This document shows positions 8,423 to 16,431 of a stretch of 35,920 nucleotides of DNA, in pieces. The stretch covers positions 1-35,920 of the forward strand of contig JANXRL010000029.1 in NCBI GenBank assembly GCA_025352985.1, in the 5' to 3' direction. The position numbers and the translations under genes were made by a program. The stretch's first letter is position 1. Every line of letters begins with the position of its first letter. The DNA is from Verrucomicrobiota bacterium. GTDB lineage: Bacteria > Verrucomicrobiota > Verrucomicrobiia > Opitutales > Opitutaceae. The notes below the pieces were generated by a model, which saw nothing but the letters and a program-made list of their open reading frames with translations, was not told where the DNA came from and made no database searches.

Positions 8423-8836
8423 ATGAACACGATCATCCACCCGCTCGATCCCGCCCGCTCCGACACCCGCAGCCCAAACGCGACGGCACCCGTTGCCGCC
8501 GCCCGGAAGCCGCACTACGACTGCCGCGAGCAGGACGACACCCTCCAAGTTGTCATCTACGTGCCTGGCGTGGACGCCTCCGGGGTGGAGATCACCACGC
8601 GCGGCCCCGACCTCACCGTCACCGCGCGCAAGACCCACTTCGTCCGCATTAACTGGCAGTCGCTCCACCTCGAAGGCGCGCAGCGCGACTACGAGCTGCG
8701 CCTGCGGCTGGGTCACGGCTATGATTACACCGCCCTTCAGGCCGAAATCCGGGATGGTGTCCTCACCCTCACCCTGCCCCAAAAACAGCCAGCAGCCTTC
8801 GCCACGCGCACCAACCCTCCGCAAAAAGTCGCCTGA
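8423..8836 (+). CDS. Small heat-shock protein, Hsp20/alpha-crystallin family
   Basis: The protein has 137 residues. The alpha-crystallin domain covers about residues 33-118, with YDCREQDDTLQVVIYVPGVD, then VEITTRGPDLTVTARK, and the closing motif AEIRDGVLTLTLPQ, which is the conserved A-x-x-x-G-V-L signature. The C-terminal I-x-I oligomer motif is not evident. Such proteins hold unfolding clients as ATP-independent cytoplasmic chaperones. The 330 bases upstream contain a promoter-like element and a long structured leader, suggesting control at RNA level, but no ROSE or FourU element was recognised next to the start codon. Confidence 0.88.
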   Translation: MNTIIHPLDPARSDTRSPNATAPVAAARKPHYDCREQDDTLQVVIYVPGVDASGVEITTRGPDLTVTARKTHFVRINWQSLHLEGAQRDYELRLRLGHGYDYTALQAEIRDGVLTLTLPQKQPAAFATRTNPPQKVA

Positions 8837-8847
8837 GCCCCCTCCGC

Positions 8848-8876
8848 CCCGTCCCGCGCCCCACGCGCGGGACGGG
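8848..8876 (+). terminator. GC-rich hairpin after hsp20
   Basis: A perfect 12-bp stem (CCCGTCCCGCGC at 8848-8859, complement at 8865-8876) has a 5-base loop. It begins 11 bases after the hsp20 stop. There is no T-run, and its 3' arm runs into the outer end of the IS481-type inverted repeat, so the insertion may have cut a terminator from its U-tract. Confidence 0.55.
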
Positions 8877-10215
8877 TATGAATCCGGAGACCTAGGCGAC
8901 AAGTTGCCCGGGGACGTAGGTTACACTGTGGGGCATATGCCCTGGAAAATCACGACCCCAATGGAAGAGTTAACCCGATTCATCGCGCTGGCGCAGACGG
9001 AGCGTTTTGCGCTCACGGAGCTGTGCGAGCAGTTTGGCATCAGCCGGAAGACGGCCTTACAAGCATCTGGAACGCTACGCGCTCGGAGGCTTTAAAGCCC
9101 TGGCCCCGAGATCCTCGCGTCCGCTGCACAGTCCGGCCAGCGCCGAAGAAGCGATCACCGTCTTGATCCTCGCGGAGCGGCGTCTGCACCGCGCATGGGG
9201 GCCGAAGAAGCTGCGCGTGATGCTGGAGACCCGGCACGGCATCGCCCCGCCGGCCGGCGTGCACCACGATCACCGGGGTGCTGAAGCGACACGGCCCGAG
9301 TGTCCGCCGCCGACGGCGTCCCGGCGTTCATCACACCGACGCCCACGGCTGCACCCAGGCGACCCAGCCCAACCACGTCTGGACGGTGGACTTCAAAGGC
9401 TGGTTCACCCTCGGCGACGGGCAGTGCTGCGATCCTCTCACGGTCCGCGACCACTACATCCTCTGCACCGACGGCTCTGCCCAACCACCAATACAAGGGC
9501 ACGCTGCGCATCTTCCAAGGCCTGATGCGCCACCACAGACTGCCCGAGGTGATCCACTGCGACCTCGGTTCGCCCTTCGTCTCACGGCCTGGGCAGGCTC
9601 TCCGCCCTGAGCGCCTGGTGGGTTGGGCAAGGCGTCGAAGTCGAATTCAGTCGGCCAGCCTCTCCCCAGGACAACGGCACTCACGAACGCAGGCACCGGG
9701 ACCTCAAAGCCGAGGCTATCCAGCCACCTTCGGTCAACCTCCGCGCCCAACAACGCCGCTTCGAACGCTGGCGTCATGAGTTCAACCACGAACGTCCCCA
9801 CGAGTCGCTGGGCCAACGCACCCCGGCCTCGGTTTACCAGCCCAGAGCACGCCGTCTCAACGAGCATGACAGGCCTCTGGTCTATCTCTCCGGCCAGGAG
9901 GTTAAGACCGTGTCTTCCAGCGGATACCTCTGGCACGACGGCCATCACTACTTCGTCGGCGAAGTTTTCGCCGGCAAACAGCTCGCCCTTCATCAAAGCT
10001 GCGAGGGCACCACCGAACTCCACTTCGCCAATCTCCACCTCGGCAACCTCAACTACGAGCCGGAAGTCGCGCGATTCCGGCCTCCGGCCTACATCGCACG
10101 CCCTCCGATCCCACCCTCCCAACCACCAGAACCCAGCCTCGACTATCAAATCTATCTCGATCAAGTGGCACCCATGTCTCCGGACAGTTTGTCACCTAGG
10201 TCCGGATCATACCCG
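8873..10215 (+). mobile_element. Decayed IS481-family insertion sequence
   Basis: The ends are long imperfect inverted repeats. The left end is 8873-8925. The right end is 10166-10215, whose complement starts CGGGTATGATCCGGACCTAG, matching the left end except for small gaps. Inside each end two copies of a CCTAGGT/CCCATGTCTCCGG-like box are spaced by about ten bases, the usual layout of IS481 transposase sites. The only gene inside is the broken transposase. No target-site duplication is evident, which fits an old insertion. Confidence 0.85.
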
Positions 10216-10266
10216 CTGGCGCAGACCCCCGTCAAAAGGGGTCTGGGCGAGTTTTATCAATTTTAG
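8937..10266 (+). pseudogene. IS481-family transposase, frameshifted remnant
   Basis: The start MPWKITTPMEE and helix-turn-helix LCEQFGISRKT are typical of IS481. The frame breaks about four times: an extra T at 9057-9058, a shift near 9255, a shift with apparent loss of several codons near 9477, and a shift near 9590. Read across them, the DDE core is present: VWTVDFKGWF (first D), VIHCDLGSPF (second D) and NGTHERRHRDLKAEA (E). Then comes the family C-terminal module SSGYLWHDGHHYFVGEVFAG. The last frame runs through the right inverted repeat to a stop at 10264-10266. No functional transposase can be made. Confidence 0.9.
10222..10254 (+). terminator. Hairpin just outside the IS right end
   Basis: CAGACCCC (10222-10229) pairs perfectly with GGGGTCTG (10238-10245) over an 8-base loop, followed by ggcgag and TTTT. 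It could be a terminator of the host DNA or of the element. The T-run is short and displaced. Confidence 0.4.
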
Positions 10267-10761
10267 CGCGCAGTTTCTCGAACGGCCTCCCTAAATTGGC
10301 CGTATCACAATCATCCCAAATAATCTTCTAGCCGAAGTCGCAGCCTAAACCAAAGCGAAACACTTCCATCTACCTCCACGTAGCTCTTCTTCGCGTCGCC
10401 TGCGCAGGAGTAGAGTTTCTAATTAGTTTGTTCACCCCCGCTTAATCGAATCGTCAAGGGCGCCAATTCCAGCCTTTTTTATCAAACACCCCATTACCCA
10501 TGTTTTGCCAAGCACCCTCCCCTGCACCCAAAGCCCAACCATTTCTGACCTTCGAGATCGCCTCGTTTGACGTCCAGTGGAACAAGCCCGTTTTTCGCGC
10601 CCCCGACCTGCCTGCGAGCGTCAACGTCTCCGCCGAAGTCCCATTCACATCCCTGCGCGCGACGGAAATCCGCAAGACCAGATAACGCGCAGGCATTGAT
10701 AGATTTTTGGTAGGGCGGGAGCGGTTAATCCCGGCTTGTCAGGGCTGGACCCGCGCGCAGG
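10267..10761. other. Gene-poor stretch after the IS
   Basis: There are about 495 bases between the IS remnant and the DUF4197 gene. Two short overlapping open frames (10454-10696 minus, 10500-10685 plus) look like neither known proteins nor each other's coding strand, and neither has a convincing start. Near 10710-10735 there is a GTAGGG-headed imperfect palindrome, CGGGA-8 nt-TCCCG, reminiscent of the REP-like units elsewhere in the window. Nothing else was recognised. Confidence 0.6.
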
Positions 10762-11496
10762 TCACTTTCTAATCAGGCTGAAAACCTTTTCGGAAAGAGC
10801 ATTTTTAAGCAGCGAAGGATTGGCGCGGATGACGGCCTCTTCCTTCGACATAAACTGAAAGCCTTTGCTGATTACCTGATCGCAAACGTAGCCATTGATG
10901 TCGGCAAGGCTCTTGCCGCCGGCGAGCGACGCCAAAGGTCCCACCGTGGCGAGCAAAGCCTTCGTCTTTGCTTCCACCCCAGCGGCGGCGACTGCTTCAT
11001 TCACCAAGGGCATCAGCTTCTCGCGCAAAGCCGGCCCCATCGTCTTTTGCAGGTATTGCGTGCCCCCGGCGGGAGCGTTGAGCAAAGCGGTCTTCGCATC
11101 CGCGATCTTCACTTCCTTGAAGGCAGCGCGCATCAACTCGGCCGCCTGCGGGGCTACTTTCGCGACCGCCGCATTCAACGCCACCGTCATGCCGTCGGCC
11201 TGCACGGCGTTTCCCGAGGCCGCCTCTATCTTCGCCAAAGCCTTCGGAGCCGAAATCGTGAGCGCGCCGGGCTGCACCATTTTCGCCAGCGCCGCTTCCA
11301 ACGCGGTTCCCAACCCGCTCTTCAGCCCGGCGGCCAGATCAGAACTTGAAAGCGATTCCAGAGCCGAGGCCATTGAAGACATCTGGGGCGCGGCCATCGT
11401 GTAGGCGGCGAAAACAACCGGAGTCATGGCAGCAGCCACACAGAAAGAGAATGCGCGAAAGGAAAAGCTCATGCCCAAAACCGTGAAGCTCCGCAT
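10762..11496 (-). CDS. DUF4197 domain secreted protein
   Basis: The protein has 244 residues from the ATG at 11496. A TTG at 11508 has a better-placed GGGAG ahead of it, and an ATG at 11472 is also possible. A signal peptide covers about the first 35 residues (hydrophobic AFSFCVAAAMTPVVFAAYTM). The mature part follows DUF4197: GLKSGLGTALEAALAKM, then ALNAAVAKVAPQAAELMRAA, KIADAKTALLNAPAGGTQYL, and the end motif ADINGYVCDQVISKGFQFM followed by IRANPSLLKNALSEKVF. The domain is a helical periplasmic fold of unknown function. The gene is the last of an apparent minus-strand operon, starting 24 bases after the rlmJ stop. Confidence 0.82.
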   Translation of the reverse strand: MRSFTVLGMSFSFRAFSFCVAAAMTPVVFAAYTMAAPQMSSMASALESLSSSDLAAGLKSGLGTALEAALAKMVQPGALTISAPKALAKIEAASGNAVQADGMTVALNAAVAKVAPQAAELMRAAFKEVKIADAKTALLNAPAGGTQYLQKTMGPALREKLMPLVNEAVAAAGVEAKTKALLATVGPLASLAGGKSLADINGYVCDQVISKGFQFMSKEEAVIRANPSLLKNALSEKVFSLIRK

Positions 11497-11520
11497 CGCC
11501 TGCGGCAAGCCCGCTCCCGC

Positions 11521-12390
11521 TCAATTCTCGCGGACGAGCCAGCGCAACGTCGCCCGGCCGCCCGGCGCCTGCGCCAGCACTTCCGCGAGCCACGAGTTCA
11601 TCGGCGCGAGCTCCTTGTCGATCTCCCAAGGCGGGTTGATCACCACGAGGCCGCAACCTTTCATCTTCAACGCGTGCTGCGGGTCCACGATCTCCAACTC
11701 CAGCGCAAACGCCGGCGGCAGTTTCAACGCCATCAACTCGTCAAAAAACATATCGACACGCGCCCGTTCGGTGAGCGGATACCAAATCGCAAACACCGCC
11801 GACGGCAGCCGGCCCAGCCCGTCCTCCACTGTTTTTACCACCCGCGAAAACTCGTCTTTTCCCTCAAATGGCGGATCGATCAGGACAAGCGCCCGTTTTT
11901 CCGGAGGAGGCAGTTGTCCGCGCAGACCTGCGTAGCCGTCCGCCGCCTGCACGCCCACGCCGCTCGAACGCGCGAACTCCGCCCGCAGCGCCGAAGCTTC
12001 CGTCGGTTGTTTTTCAAACAAAGCCAGCCGGTCCTGCGGACGCATCAGGAGGCGCATCAAGCGCGGCGAGCCGGGATAAAAACGCGGCTGCGGCTCCAGG
12101 TTACCCAGCTTCTGATCGTAGGCGCGCACCAGTCCGACGTAATCGGCGAGCGCCTCGGGCAGTTTCGCGCGGCTCCACAGGCGGCCGATGCCGTCCGGCC
12201 ACTCCGCCTTGCGCTCCAGCGTGTCGCCGCGCGCCGCCGTCTCGAGATCGTAGCGGCCGCGACCCGCGTGGGTATCGACATAGAGAAAACCCCTGGTCTT
12301 GCGTTGCATGGCGCGCACGAGGCGCACCAGCGCGGCATGTTTCATCACGTCGGCAAAATTGCCCGCGTGGTAGTGGTGACGGTAGTTCAA
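11521..12390 (-). CDS. rlmJ: 23S rRNA (adenine(2030)-N6)-methyltransferase
   Basis: The protein has 289 residues. The N-terminus MNYRHHYHAGNFADVMKHA is almost diagnostic for RlmJ, which methylates A2030 of 23S rRNA using S-adenosylmethionine. SAM-binding motif I is FLYVDTHAGRGRYDL and the catalytic N6-methylase tetrad is DPPF (residues 172-175, inside LVLIDPPFEGKDEF). The C-terminal GLVVINPPWEID is another family signature. The start codon overlaps the stop of the upstream YhcH-type gene by four bases (ATGA at 12387-12390), indicating translational coupling. Confidence 0.95.
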   Translation of the reverse strand: MNYRHHYHAGNFADVMKHAALVRLVRAMQRKTRGFLYVDTHAGRGRYDLETAARGDTLERKAEWPDGIGRLWSRAKLPEALADYVGLVRAYDQKLGNLEPQPRFYPGSPRLMRLLMRPQDRLALFEKQPTEASALRAEFARSSGVGVQAADGYAGLRGQLPPPEKRALVLIDPPFEGKDEFSRVVKTVEDGLGRLPSAVFAIWYPLTERARVDMFFDELMALKLPPAFALELEIVDPQHALKMKGCGLVVINPPWEIDKELAPMNSWLAEVLAQAPGGRATLRWLVREN

Positions 12391-12881
12391 GCGACAGGAA
12401 CCTTCACCACGGTTTTGCGCACCAGCGCGAGCGAACCTGCGGCCAGCGACGGTTTGTGCGCATCGATCGGGAAAAACACCGCCGCCTCACCCGCCTTGAT
12501 GCGCAGCACGGACCCGTCATCGAACGAATGATAAAACAGAACATCATTCGCAGGCGTGCGATCTTCTTGGATAGACAGCCGGTTCACGTCAGTCGCCTCC
12601 ATGAGCTCGTCGCCCTCCACAATCACTTGCACGTCGATGTAGGCGCGATGCGATTCCCAGCGACCCTCGGCGCGCGGCTTTGCTTGATAAGCCTGCTCCA
12701 ACGCGAACACCCCGCCGCCCAGCTCAACCCGCTCGGTATCGCCAACCTTCACCTTGTTTATTCGCCGGTGGGCGGCCGAGTCTGTCCGCAGACATTCCTC
12801 GACATAGGCAAACGCCCGCTCAAACGCCGGACTTGTTGTTAGTTGCGAGCGCAGGGTCTCAAGGGATCCGAAAAGAGCCAT
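12387..12881 (-). CDS. YhcH/YjgK/YiaL (DUF386) family protein
   Basis: The protein has 164 residues. The DUF386 cupin pattern is visible: RRINKVKVGDTERVELGGG, then EGRWESHRAYIDVQVIVEG with the conserved WESHRxYIDVQ, then FAIFFP-like AAVFFPIDAHKPSLA and a final VRKTVVKVPV, with the VxKxVxKV ending typical of the family. Relatives (YhcH, EbgC, TabA) are linked to sugar metabolism or biofilm dispersal, and the histidines and glutamates probably bind a metal. It heads the operon with rlmJ. The exact substrate is unknown. Confidence 0.88.
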   Translation of the reverse strand: MALFGSLETLRSQLTTSPAFERAFAYVEECLRTDSAAHRRINKVKVGDTERVELGGGVFALEQAYQAKPRAEGRWESHRAYIDVQVIVEGDELMEATDVNRLSIQEDRTPANDVLFYHSFDDGSVLRIKAGEAAVFFPIDAHKPSLAAGSLALVRKTVVKVPVA

Positions 12882-12971
12882 AGCGTGACTCCAACCCGCC
12901 GCCCCTCACGCTGGCAAGTGCCGAAACACCCCTCTTGCGACCGCGCCGGTCTCCCGTTAACACACTCCCTC

Positions 12972-13646
12972 ATGAAATTCCTGCCCGTGCTCGTAGGTCT
13001 GATGCTGTTCGTCGCTCCGCCTCTCCGCGCGACCGACCCCGGATTCGAGGGACGGATGGAAATCCGAATAAAGGATGCCGATGGAAGCCGCGCCGTTTCC
13101 TGCGCGATGAAACCGGATTTCTTGCGCGTCGAGATGACCATGCCATCGCCCGATAACGGCAAACTCATCGCCTTGGCGGATTTCGTTCGCGGCGAAGCTT
13201 CCATGCTCACCCTTGGCCAGCCGTTATATGCGGTCATGCCCATCCGCGACGCCGTCGGTAAGCTGATCACCACGCGGCAGACCCAAGGCAAGGCCACGCT
13301 TTTAAAAACCACGGAGACCCTCGTTTTACTCGGCCAGCCCTGCGTCAAATACCTCTACAAGGATCAAGACGGCGTCACCGAAATCTGGATCGCGCCCGGC
13401 TTCGGTTCGCCCCGCGCCGCCGCCACCCTCCAGCCTTTGGCGCACGGCGCGGTCGAGCGGGAACTGATAAACCAAGGAGGTTTCCCGATGCGTGTCATCG
13501 GCAAGACCCCCCAAGGCGTGACCAATTTTCGCATGGAGGTCGTGTCCATGGAAAAATCACCGCAGGCAGAAGCCGTCTTCAACCCTCCGGCCGGCTATCA
13601 CAAGCTCGATATCAGCGGCCTGTCTTCACTTCTGGGCGGACGCTGA
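12972..13646 (+). CDS. DUF4412 / LolA-fold-like exported protein
   Basis: The protein has 224 residues from the ATG at 12972. The open frame reaches 12843, but the signal peptide MKFLPVLVGLMLFVAPPLRA fixes the start. The mature protein has FEGRMEIRIKDADG, KPDFLRVEM, then a strand-rich region with TEIWIAPGFG and the ending EAVFNPPAGYHKLDI, the common C-terminus of DUF4412 (V-F-x-x-P-x-G-Y). These proteins adopt a LolA-like half-barrel in the periplasm, with no proven ligand. Its last 21 bases overlap the 3' end of the opposite-strand LolA-like gene. Confidence 0.72.
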   Translation: MKFLPVLVGLMLFVAPPLRATDPGFEGRMEIRIKDADGSRAVSCAMKPDFLRVEMTMPSPDNGKLIALADFVRGEASMLTLGQPLYAVMPIRDAVGKLITTRQTQGKATLLKTTETLVLLGQPCVKYLYKDQDGVTEIWIAPGFGSPRAAATLQPLAHGAVERELINQGGFPMRVIGKTPQGVTNFRMEVVSMEKSPQAEAVFNPPAGYHKLDISGLSSLLGGR

Positions 13647-14381
13647 TCCCTGAGGTTTCACCGCGACAAGCGGCCGAGAAAAAAGCCCGGGGGTGATCAG
13701 AGGGTTGGCGTCGATCTGCTCCAACAAGGTTTCGTAATACACCCGCCCCGCCACCTTTTGAACAATGCGGTGCGGCAGCATGACGCCGTTCACCGGGCTG
13801 AACTCCTGGTATTCGGTGATCACGATCTCCTTACCGTGGACACCCGGCTTTTCCATGTCGCGCCGGATGATGAAATAGGTTGAACGATCCAGATAGATGA
13901 CGAACGACTCCGTGAAATTCTCCGTCACCAGCAATTTGAAAACCAGTTTGCCGTCGATTTCGGTCTCGCCCGCGTAATCCACCGATATCCGCCGCGATCC
14001 TTTCAGCACCAGCGGATCGTCAAACTCCGCATCCGCATCGAAAGCGCGCGCCGCCACCGCCCCCATTTCACGGATGCCGCCGTTCTTGGAATCCATCAGC
14101 CAAGGCGGATTCACGCCGTCCCAGCCCTGCGTCAACACGCGCCCCTTCGACGTGGTTTCCGTGCGGATCAGGTTGGGCCGCGCCGCCCACATCACAAAAC
14201 GCAGATCCTCACCGTCGATCTTGGTGACGCCGGTCGCCCTCAGCGCCTTGAGCATAACCAGGTTTTCAAACCCTCCGATCGCCTCCATGTGGATCCTCGC
14301 CAAGTCGTCTGCAAAATCCGCGCGCACCAACGTGCCCCAAGTCAAAACGAAAACTATGAAAATCTTGATGAAAAGTGACAT
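13626..14381 (-). CDS. Outer-membrane lipoprotein-sorting-like (LolA-fold) protein
   Basis: The protein has 251 residues from the ATG at 14381. The frame continues to 14507, but MSLFIKIFIVFVLTWGTLVRA is a clear signal peptide. It then reads HMEAIGGFENLVMLKALRAT, KRPN-like ARPNLIRTET, GWDGVNPPWLMD, and later YAGETEIDGKLVFKLLVTE and YFIIRRDMEKP, the repeating strand pattern of the LolA/MucB-like clan. This subgroup is usually annotated outer membrane lipoprotein-sorting protein, but the true LolA tryptophan and arginine contacts cannot be judged by eye. It converges on the DUF4412 gene. Confidence 0.7.
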   Translation of the reverse strand: MSLFIKIFIVFVLTWGTLVRADFADDLARIHMEAIGGFENLVMLKALRATGVTKIDGEDLRFVMWAARPNLIRTETTSKGRVLTQGWDGVNPPWLMDSKNGGIREMGAVAARAFDADAEFDDPLVLKGSRRISVDYAGETEIDGKLVFKLLVTENFTESFVIYLDRSTYFIIRRDMEKPGVHGKEIVITEYQEFSPVNGVMLPHRIVQKVAGRVYYETLLEQIDANPLITPGLFSRPLVAVKPQGSASAQK

Positions 14382-14513
14382 CACGAGCTTATCCCCGCAC
14401 CGATCCGCCCCGACGACAAGCCCATCTCCGTTCCCGATTCCCCGAGTTCCAAATAAAACTACCCTCCGTTTCCGCTGGCGGAAGCCCCACCCTGAGCCTT
14501 TAATCACTCACCT

Positions 14514-14798
14514 ATGGCGATGGAGTTTGGCTGGTGGGACAAAACCCCCGAAGACGGGAAATATCAGATCTGTGTGCGCATCCACGGCGGCAAAGCCGAG
14601 TGGACGCGAAAGCAGGGTCACCACACCTCGTGGGAAACCTACCCTCCCTCAGAAACAGATTGGGACAAACTTATCGACGAGGCCAACCGCCGCGTCCCCC
14701 GCCGCCTGATCTCGCCCAAGCAGTTCGCGGAGATCGAGGCCCTGCGGGACAAGCCCGTCTTCATCTCGAAACCATCCCGGCCCGGACCATCCAGATAA
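14514..14798 (+). CDS. Small hypothetical protein
   Basis: The protein has 94 residues and no family I recognise. It is soluble, with an aromatic N-terminus EFGWWDKTPEDGKYQICVRI, the central GKAEWTRKQGHHTSWETYPP and a basic helix-forming end, LIDEANRRVPRRLISPKQF. The tryptophan/histidine-rich first half looks like a small beta domain. The last 38 bases overlap the end of the opposite-strand NUDIX gene. An ATG 6 bases downstream is an alternative start. Confidence 0.6.
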   Translation: MAMEFGWWDKTPEDGKYQICVRIHGGKAEWTRKQGHHTSWETYPPSETDWDKLIDEANRRVPRRLISPKQFAEIEALRDKPVFISKPSRPGPSR

Positions 14799-15300
14799 AC
14801 TTGAATGAACGTGTGAATTCCTTGGGTCGCTCGACGATCCCTTGAGTCACCTCGTCGGTGGTGAACCACGCGCCGTCCTCTACCTCTGCCGGATGAAGTT
14901 CAAACGGACCCTCGCTTTCCAGACAGTAAACCCACACGAACTCCCAGCCCGTTTCCCGGCGCGCCTCCACTTTGAAAACAGCCTTGAGCCCGTTCTCCGC
15001 TTTCACCGCGAGTCCGATCTCCTCGCCCAGTTCGCGCACCACCGCCGCGTCGTAGCCTTCCCCGCTGTCGAGATGCCCCGAGCACGAGGAATCCCAACAC
15101 CCCGGCGAAGTGTCCTTGAGCATCGAGCGCTTCTGCAAAAACACCCTGCCGTCCCGCCCAAAGACTAGCGCGTGCACCGCCCTGTGCCACAGCCGTTTGG
15201 CGTGGACCTTTTTTCGCGTGGCCTGGCCGACAACCTCGTCCCGGTCATTGACTACGTCAAAGACCTCGTCGTCGCGCTGAGCTTTTAAAACCGTGTCCAT
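14761..15300 (-). CDS. NUDIX hydrolase
   Basis: The protein has 179 residues. A complete Nudix box covers residues 75-97: G at 75, E at 81, and RELGEEIGL at the end, giving the G-x5-E-x7-R-E-U-x-E-E-x-G-U pattern. Upstream lie EVFDVVNDRDEVVGQATR and HRAVHALVFGRDGRVFLQKR, the arrangement of the YfcD/IPP-isomerase-like Nudix branch. Such enzymes cleave nucleoside diphosphates linked to another group with magnesium, or isomerise IPP in the case of Idi. The true Idi cysteine and glutamate environment is not certain (GCWDSSCSGH is present), so the substrate is left open. Confidence 0.88.
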   Translation of the reverse strand: MDTVLKAQRDDEVFDVVNDRDEVVGQATRKKVHAKRLWHRAVHALVFGRDGRVFLQKRSMLKDTSPGCWDSSCSGHLDSGEGYDAAVVRELGEEIGLAVKAENGLKAVFKVEARRETGWEFVWVYCLESEGPFELHPAEVEDGAWFTTDEVTQGIVERPKEFTRSFKFIWMVRAGMVSR

Positions 15301-15361
15301 GTTTTTGTTGTCGCTTCAGGGGAAGCGTGCCCTTCGTGTGTCAAAACCGACCCAAAGTTCC

Positions 15362-15838
15362 ATGCCGAAAATCGACGTCAATAAGGTAGCCGAAATCCTC
15401 AAGCGAAACGAGATCGAACCCGCCCTCCTCCGCCAGATCGTCGAGGAGATGAACCTCCTCGTGCAACCCGAGTTGGACGAGGAGAAGCCGCCCACCGTAA
15501 AAAAACAGTTCGTCATCCTCATCTCCGATCCCGAAGGCCGCCTTCCCGAAGGCAACGACTTCGCCGGCTGGGTGCTCCAAGTTCCCGAAAACGAAAGCGT
15601 CCTTACCACGCAGGACCGCATTTTCAAGGCCGTCTACGAATTCAACACCACGAAGAAGGGCCGGCTCATGCCCGCCAAGACCGTGGGTGAGGCCCTCGAA
15701 AACGTCCCCGCCAAGCATTTCAAAGAGGTCGGCGTAAGCATCAAGACGAAGAACCCCGTCCTCATGCTAAAGACCGACAACGAAATCCCCACCGACCAAG
15801 CCAAGGGCAAAGACGCCCGCCGCGGCCGGCTGGAGTGA
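15362..15838 (+). CDS. Conserved-looking hypothetical protein
   Basis: The protein has 158 residues from the ATG at 15362. The frame is open to 15293, but that part overlaps the NUDIX start region. It begins with a helical segment (VNKVAEILKRNEIEPALLRQ), then a likely strand KKQFVILISDPEG, an acidic GNDFAGWVLQVPENESV, and a helix ending in TVGEALENVPAKHF. The tail is lysine-rich. No signal, membrane segment or catalytic motif is seen, and I do not recognise a family. It ends 4 bases from the stop of the convergent DUF192 gene. Confidence 0.7.
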   Translation: MPKIDVNKVAEILKRNEIEPALLRQIVEEMNLLVQPELDEEKPPTVKKQFVILISDPEGRLPEGNDFAGWVLQVPENESVLTTQDRIFKAVYEFNTTKKGRLMPAKTVGEALENVPAKHFKEVGVSIKTKNPVLMLKTDNEIPTDQAKGKDARRGRLE

Positions 15839-15842
15839 TTCG

Positions 15843-16388
15843 TCACTGGGCGCCCACATACGGCGCCGGATCAAAACCACGTGCCTGCAGCGCCGCCGCC
15901 AGTGCCTTGATGTCAAGCTTCGCGCCGGTCTTCACCTTGTGCATCGCGAACCACCCTTGGTTCATCTCCAGCGCAAACTTCAGCGCCTCGCTCCGCGACT
16001 TCACCGGCGTCTCGTCGAAGGGATACATCGGATAGATTTCTACCAGCACGCCGTTCGCGTCGAAAAAACCCACGTCCAGTGGCGTCGGCGTGTCGCGCAT
16101 CCAGAAACTCTGTTGCTGGGGCTTGTCATAGACAAAAATCATCCCTTGGTCCGGCTTCAGGTCGCGCCGCCCCATCAGGCCGTGCTGCATCTCGCCCATC
16201 CCCACCGCCAGTTCCATCTGCACCGTCTGGTCGCCCACCTTGATGGCAAAATAATCCGCCATTGTCTTTGCTGCCCTAGGCGTAGGCGTCTGCGGCGCGT
16301 CTCCACGTCCACAGCCGGTCACGGCCAGGAGCGCAACAGAGACCACCAGAAGACGAACGAGCGACGAAACCGGATTTGCGTTTTTCAC
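15843..16388 (-). CDS. DUF192 family lipoprotein
   Basis: The protein has 181 residues. An N-terminal hydrophobic segment ends in the lipobox VTGC, with C26 as the predicted lipidated cysteine, followed by a Pro/Thr linker. The DUF192 domain has the signature elements MQHGLMGRRDL, GMIFVYDKPQQQSFWMRDT, TPLDVGFFDANG, and ALEMNQGWFAMHKVKTGAKL. DUF192 is a small beta-barrel of unknown biochemical function, often periplasmic or membrane-tethered. It diverges from the M24 peptidase with 43 bases between starts. Confidence 0.9.
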   Translation of the reverse strand: MKNANPVSSLVRLLVVSVALLAVTGCGRGDAPQTPTPRAAKTMADYFAIKVGDQTVQMELAVGMGEMQHGLMGRRDLKPDQGMIFVYDKPQQQSFWMRDTPTPLDVGFFDANGVLVEIYPMYPFDETPVKSRSEALKFALEMNQGWFAMHKVKTGAKLDIKALAAALQARGFDPAPYVGAQ

Positions 16389-16431
16389 GGACTGGCTGAG
16401 TAGTCATCTCCCAGCCAAATACAACTTCATC

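Noticed and set aside
10454-10696. An 80-residue minus-strand frame and an overlapping 61-residue plus-strand frame
   Set aside because: No family, no start context, and they overlap each other. I could not choose a coding strand.
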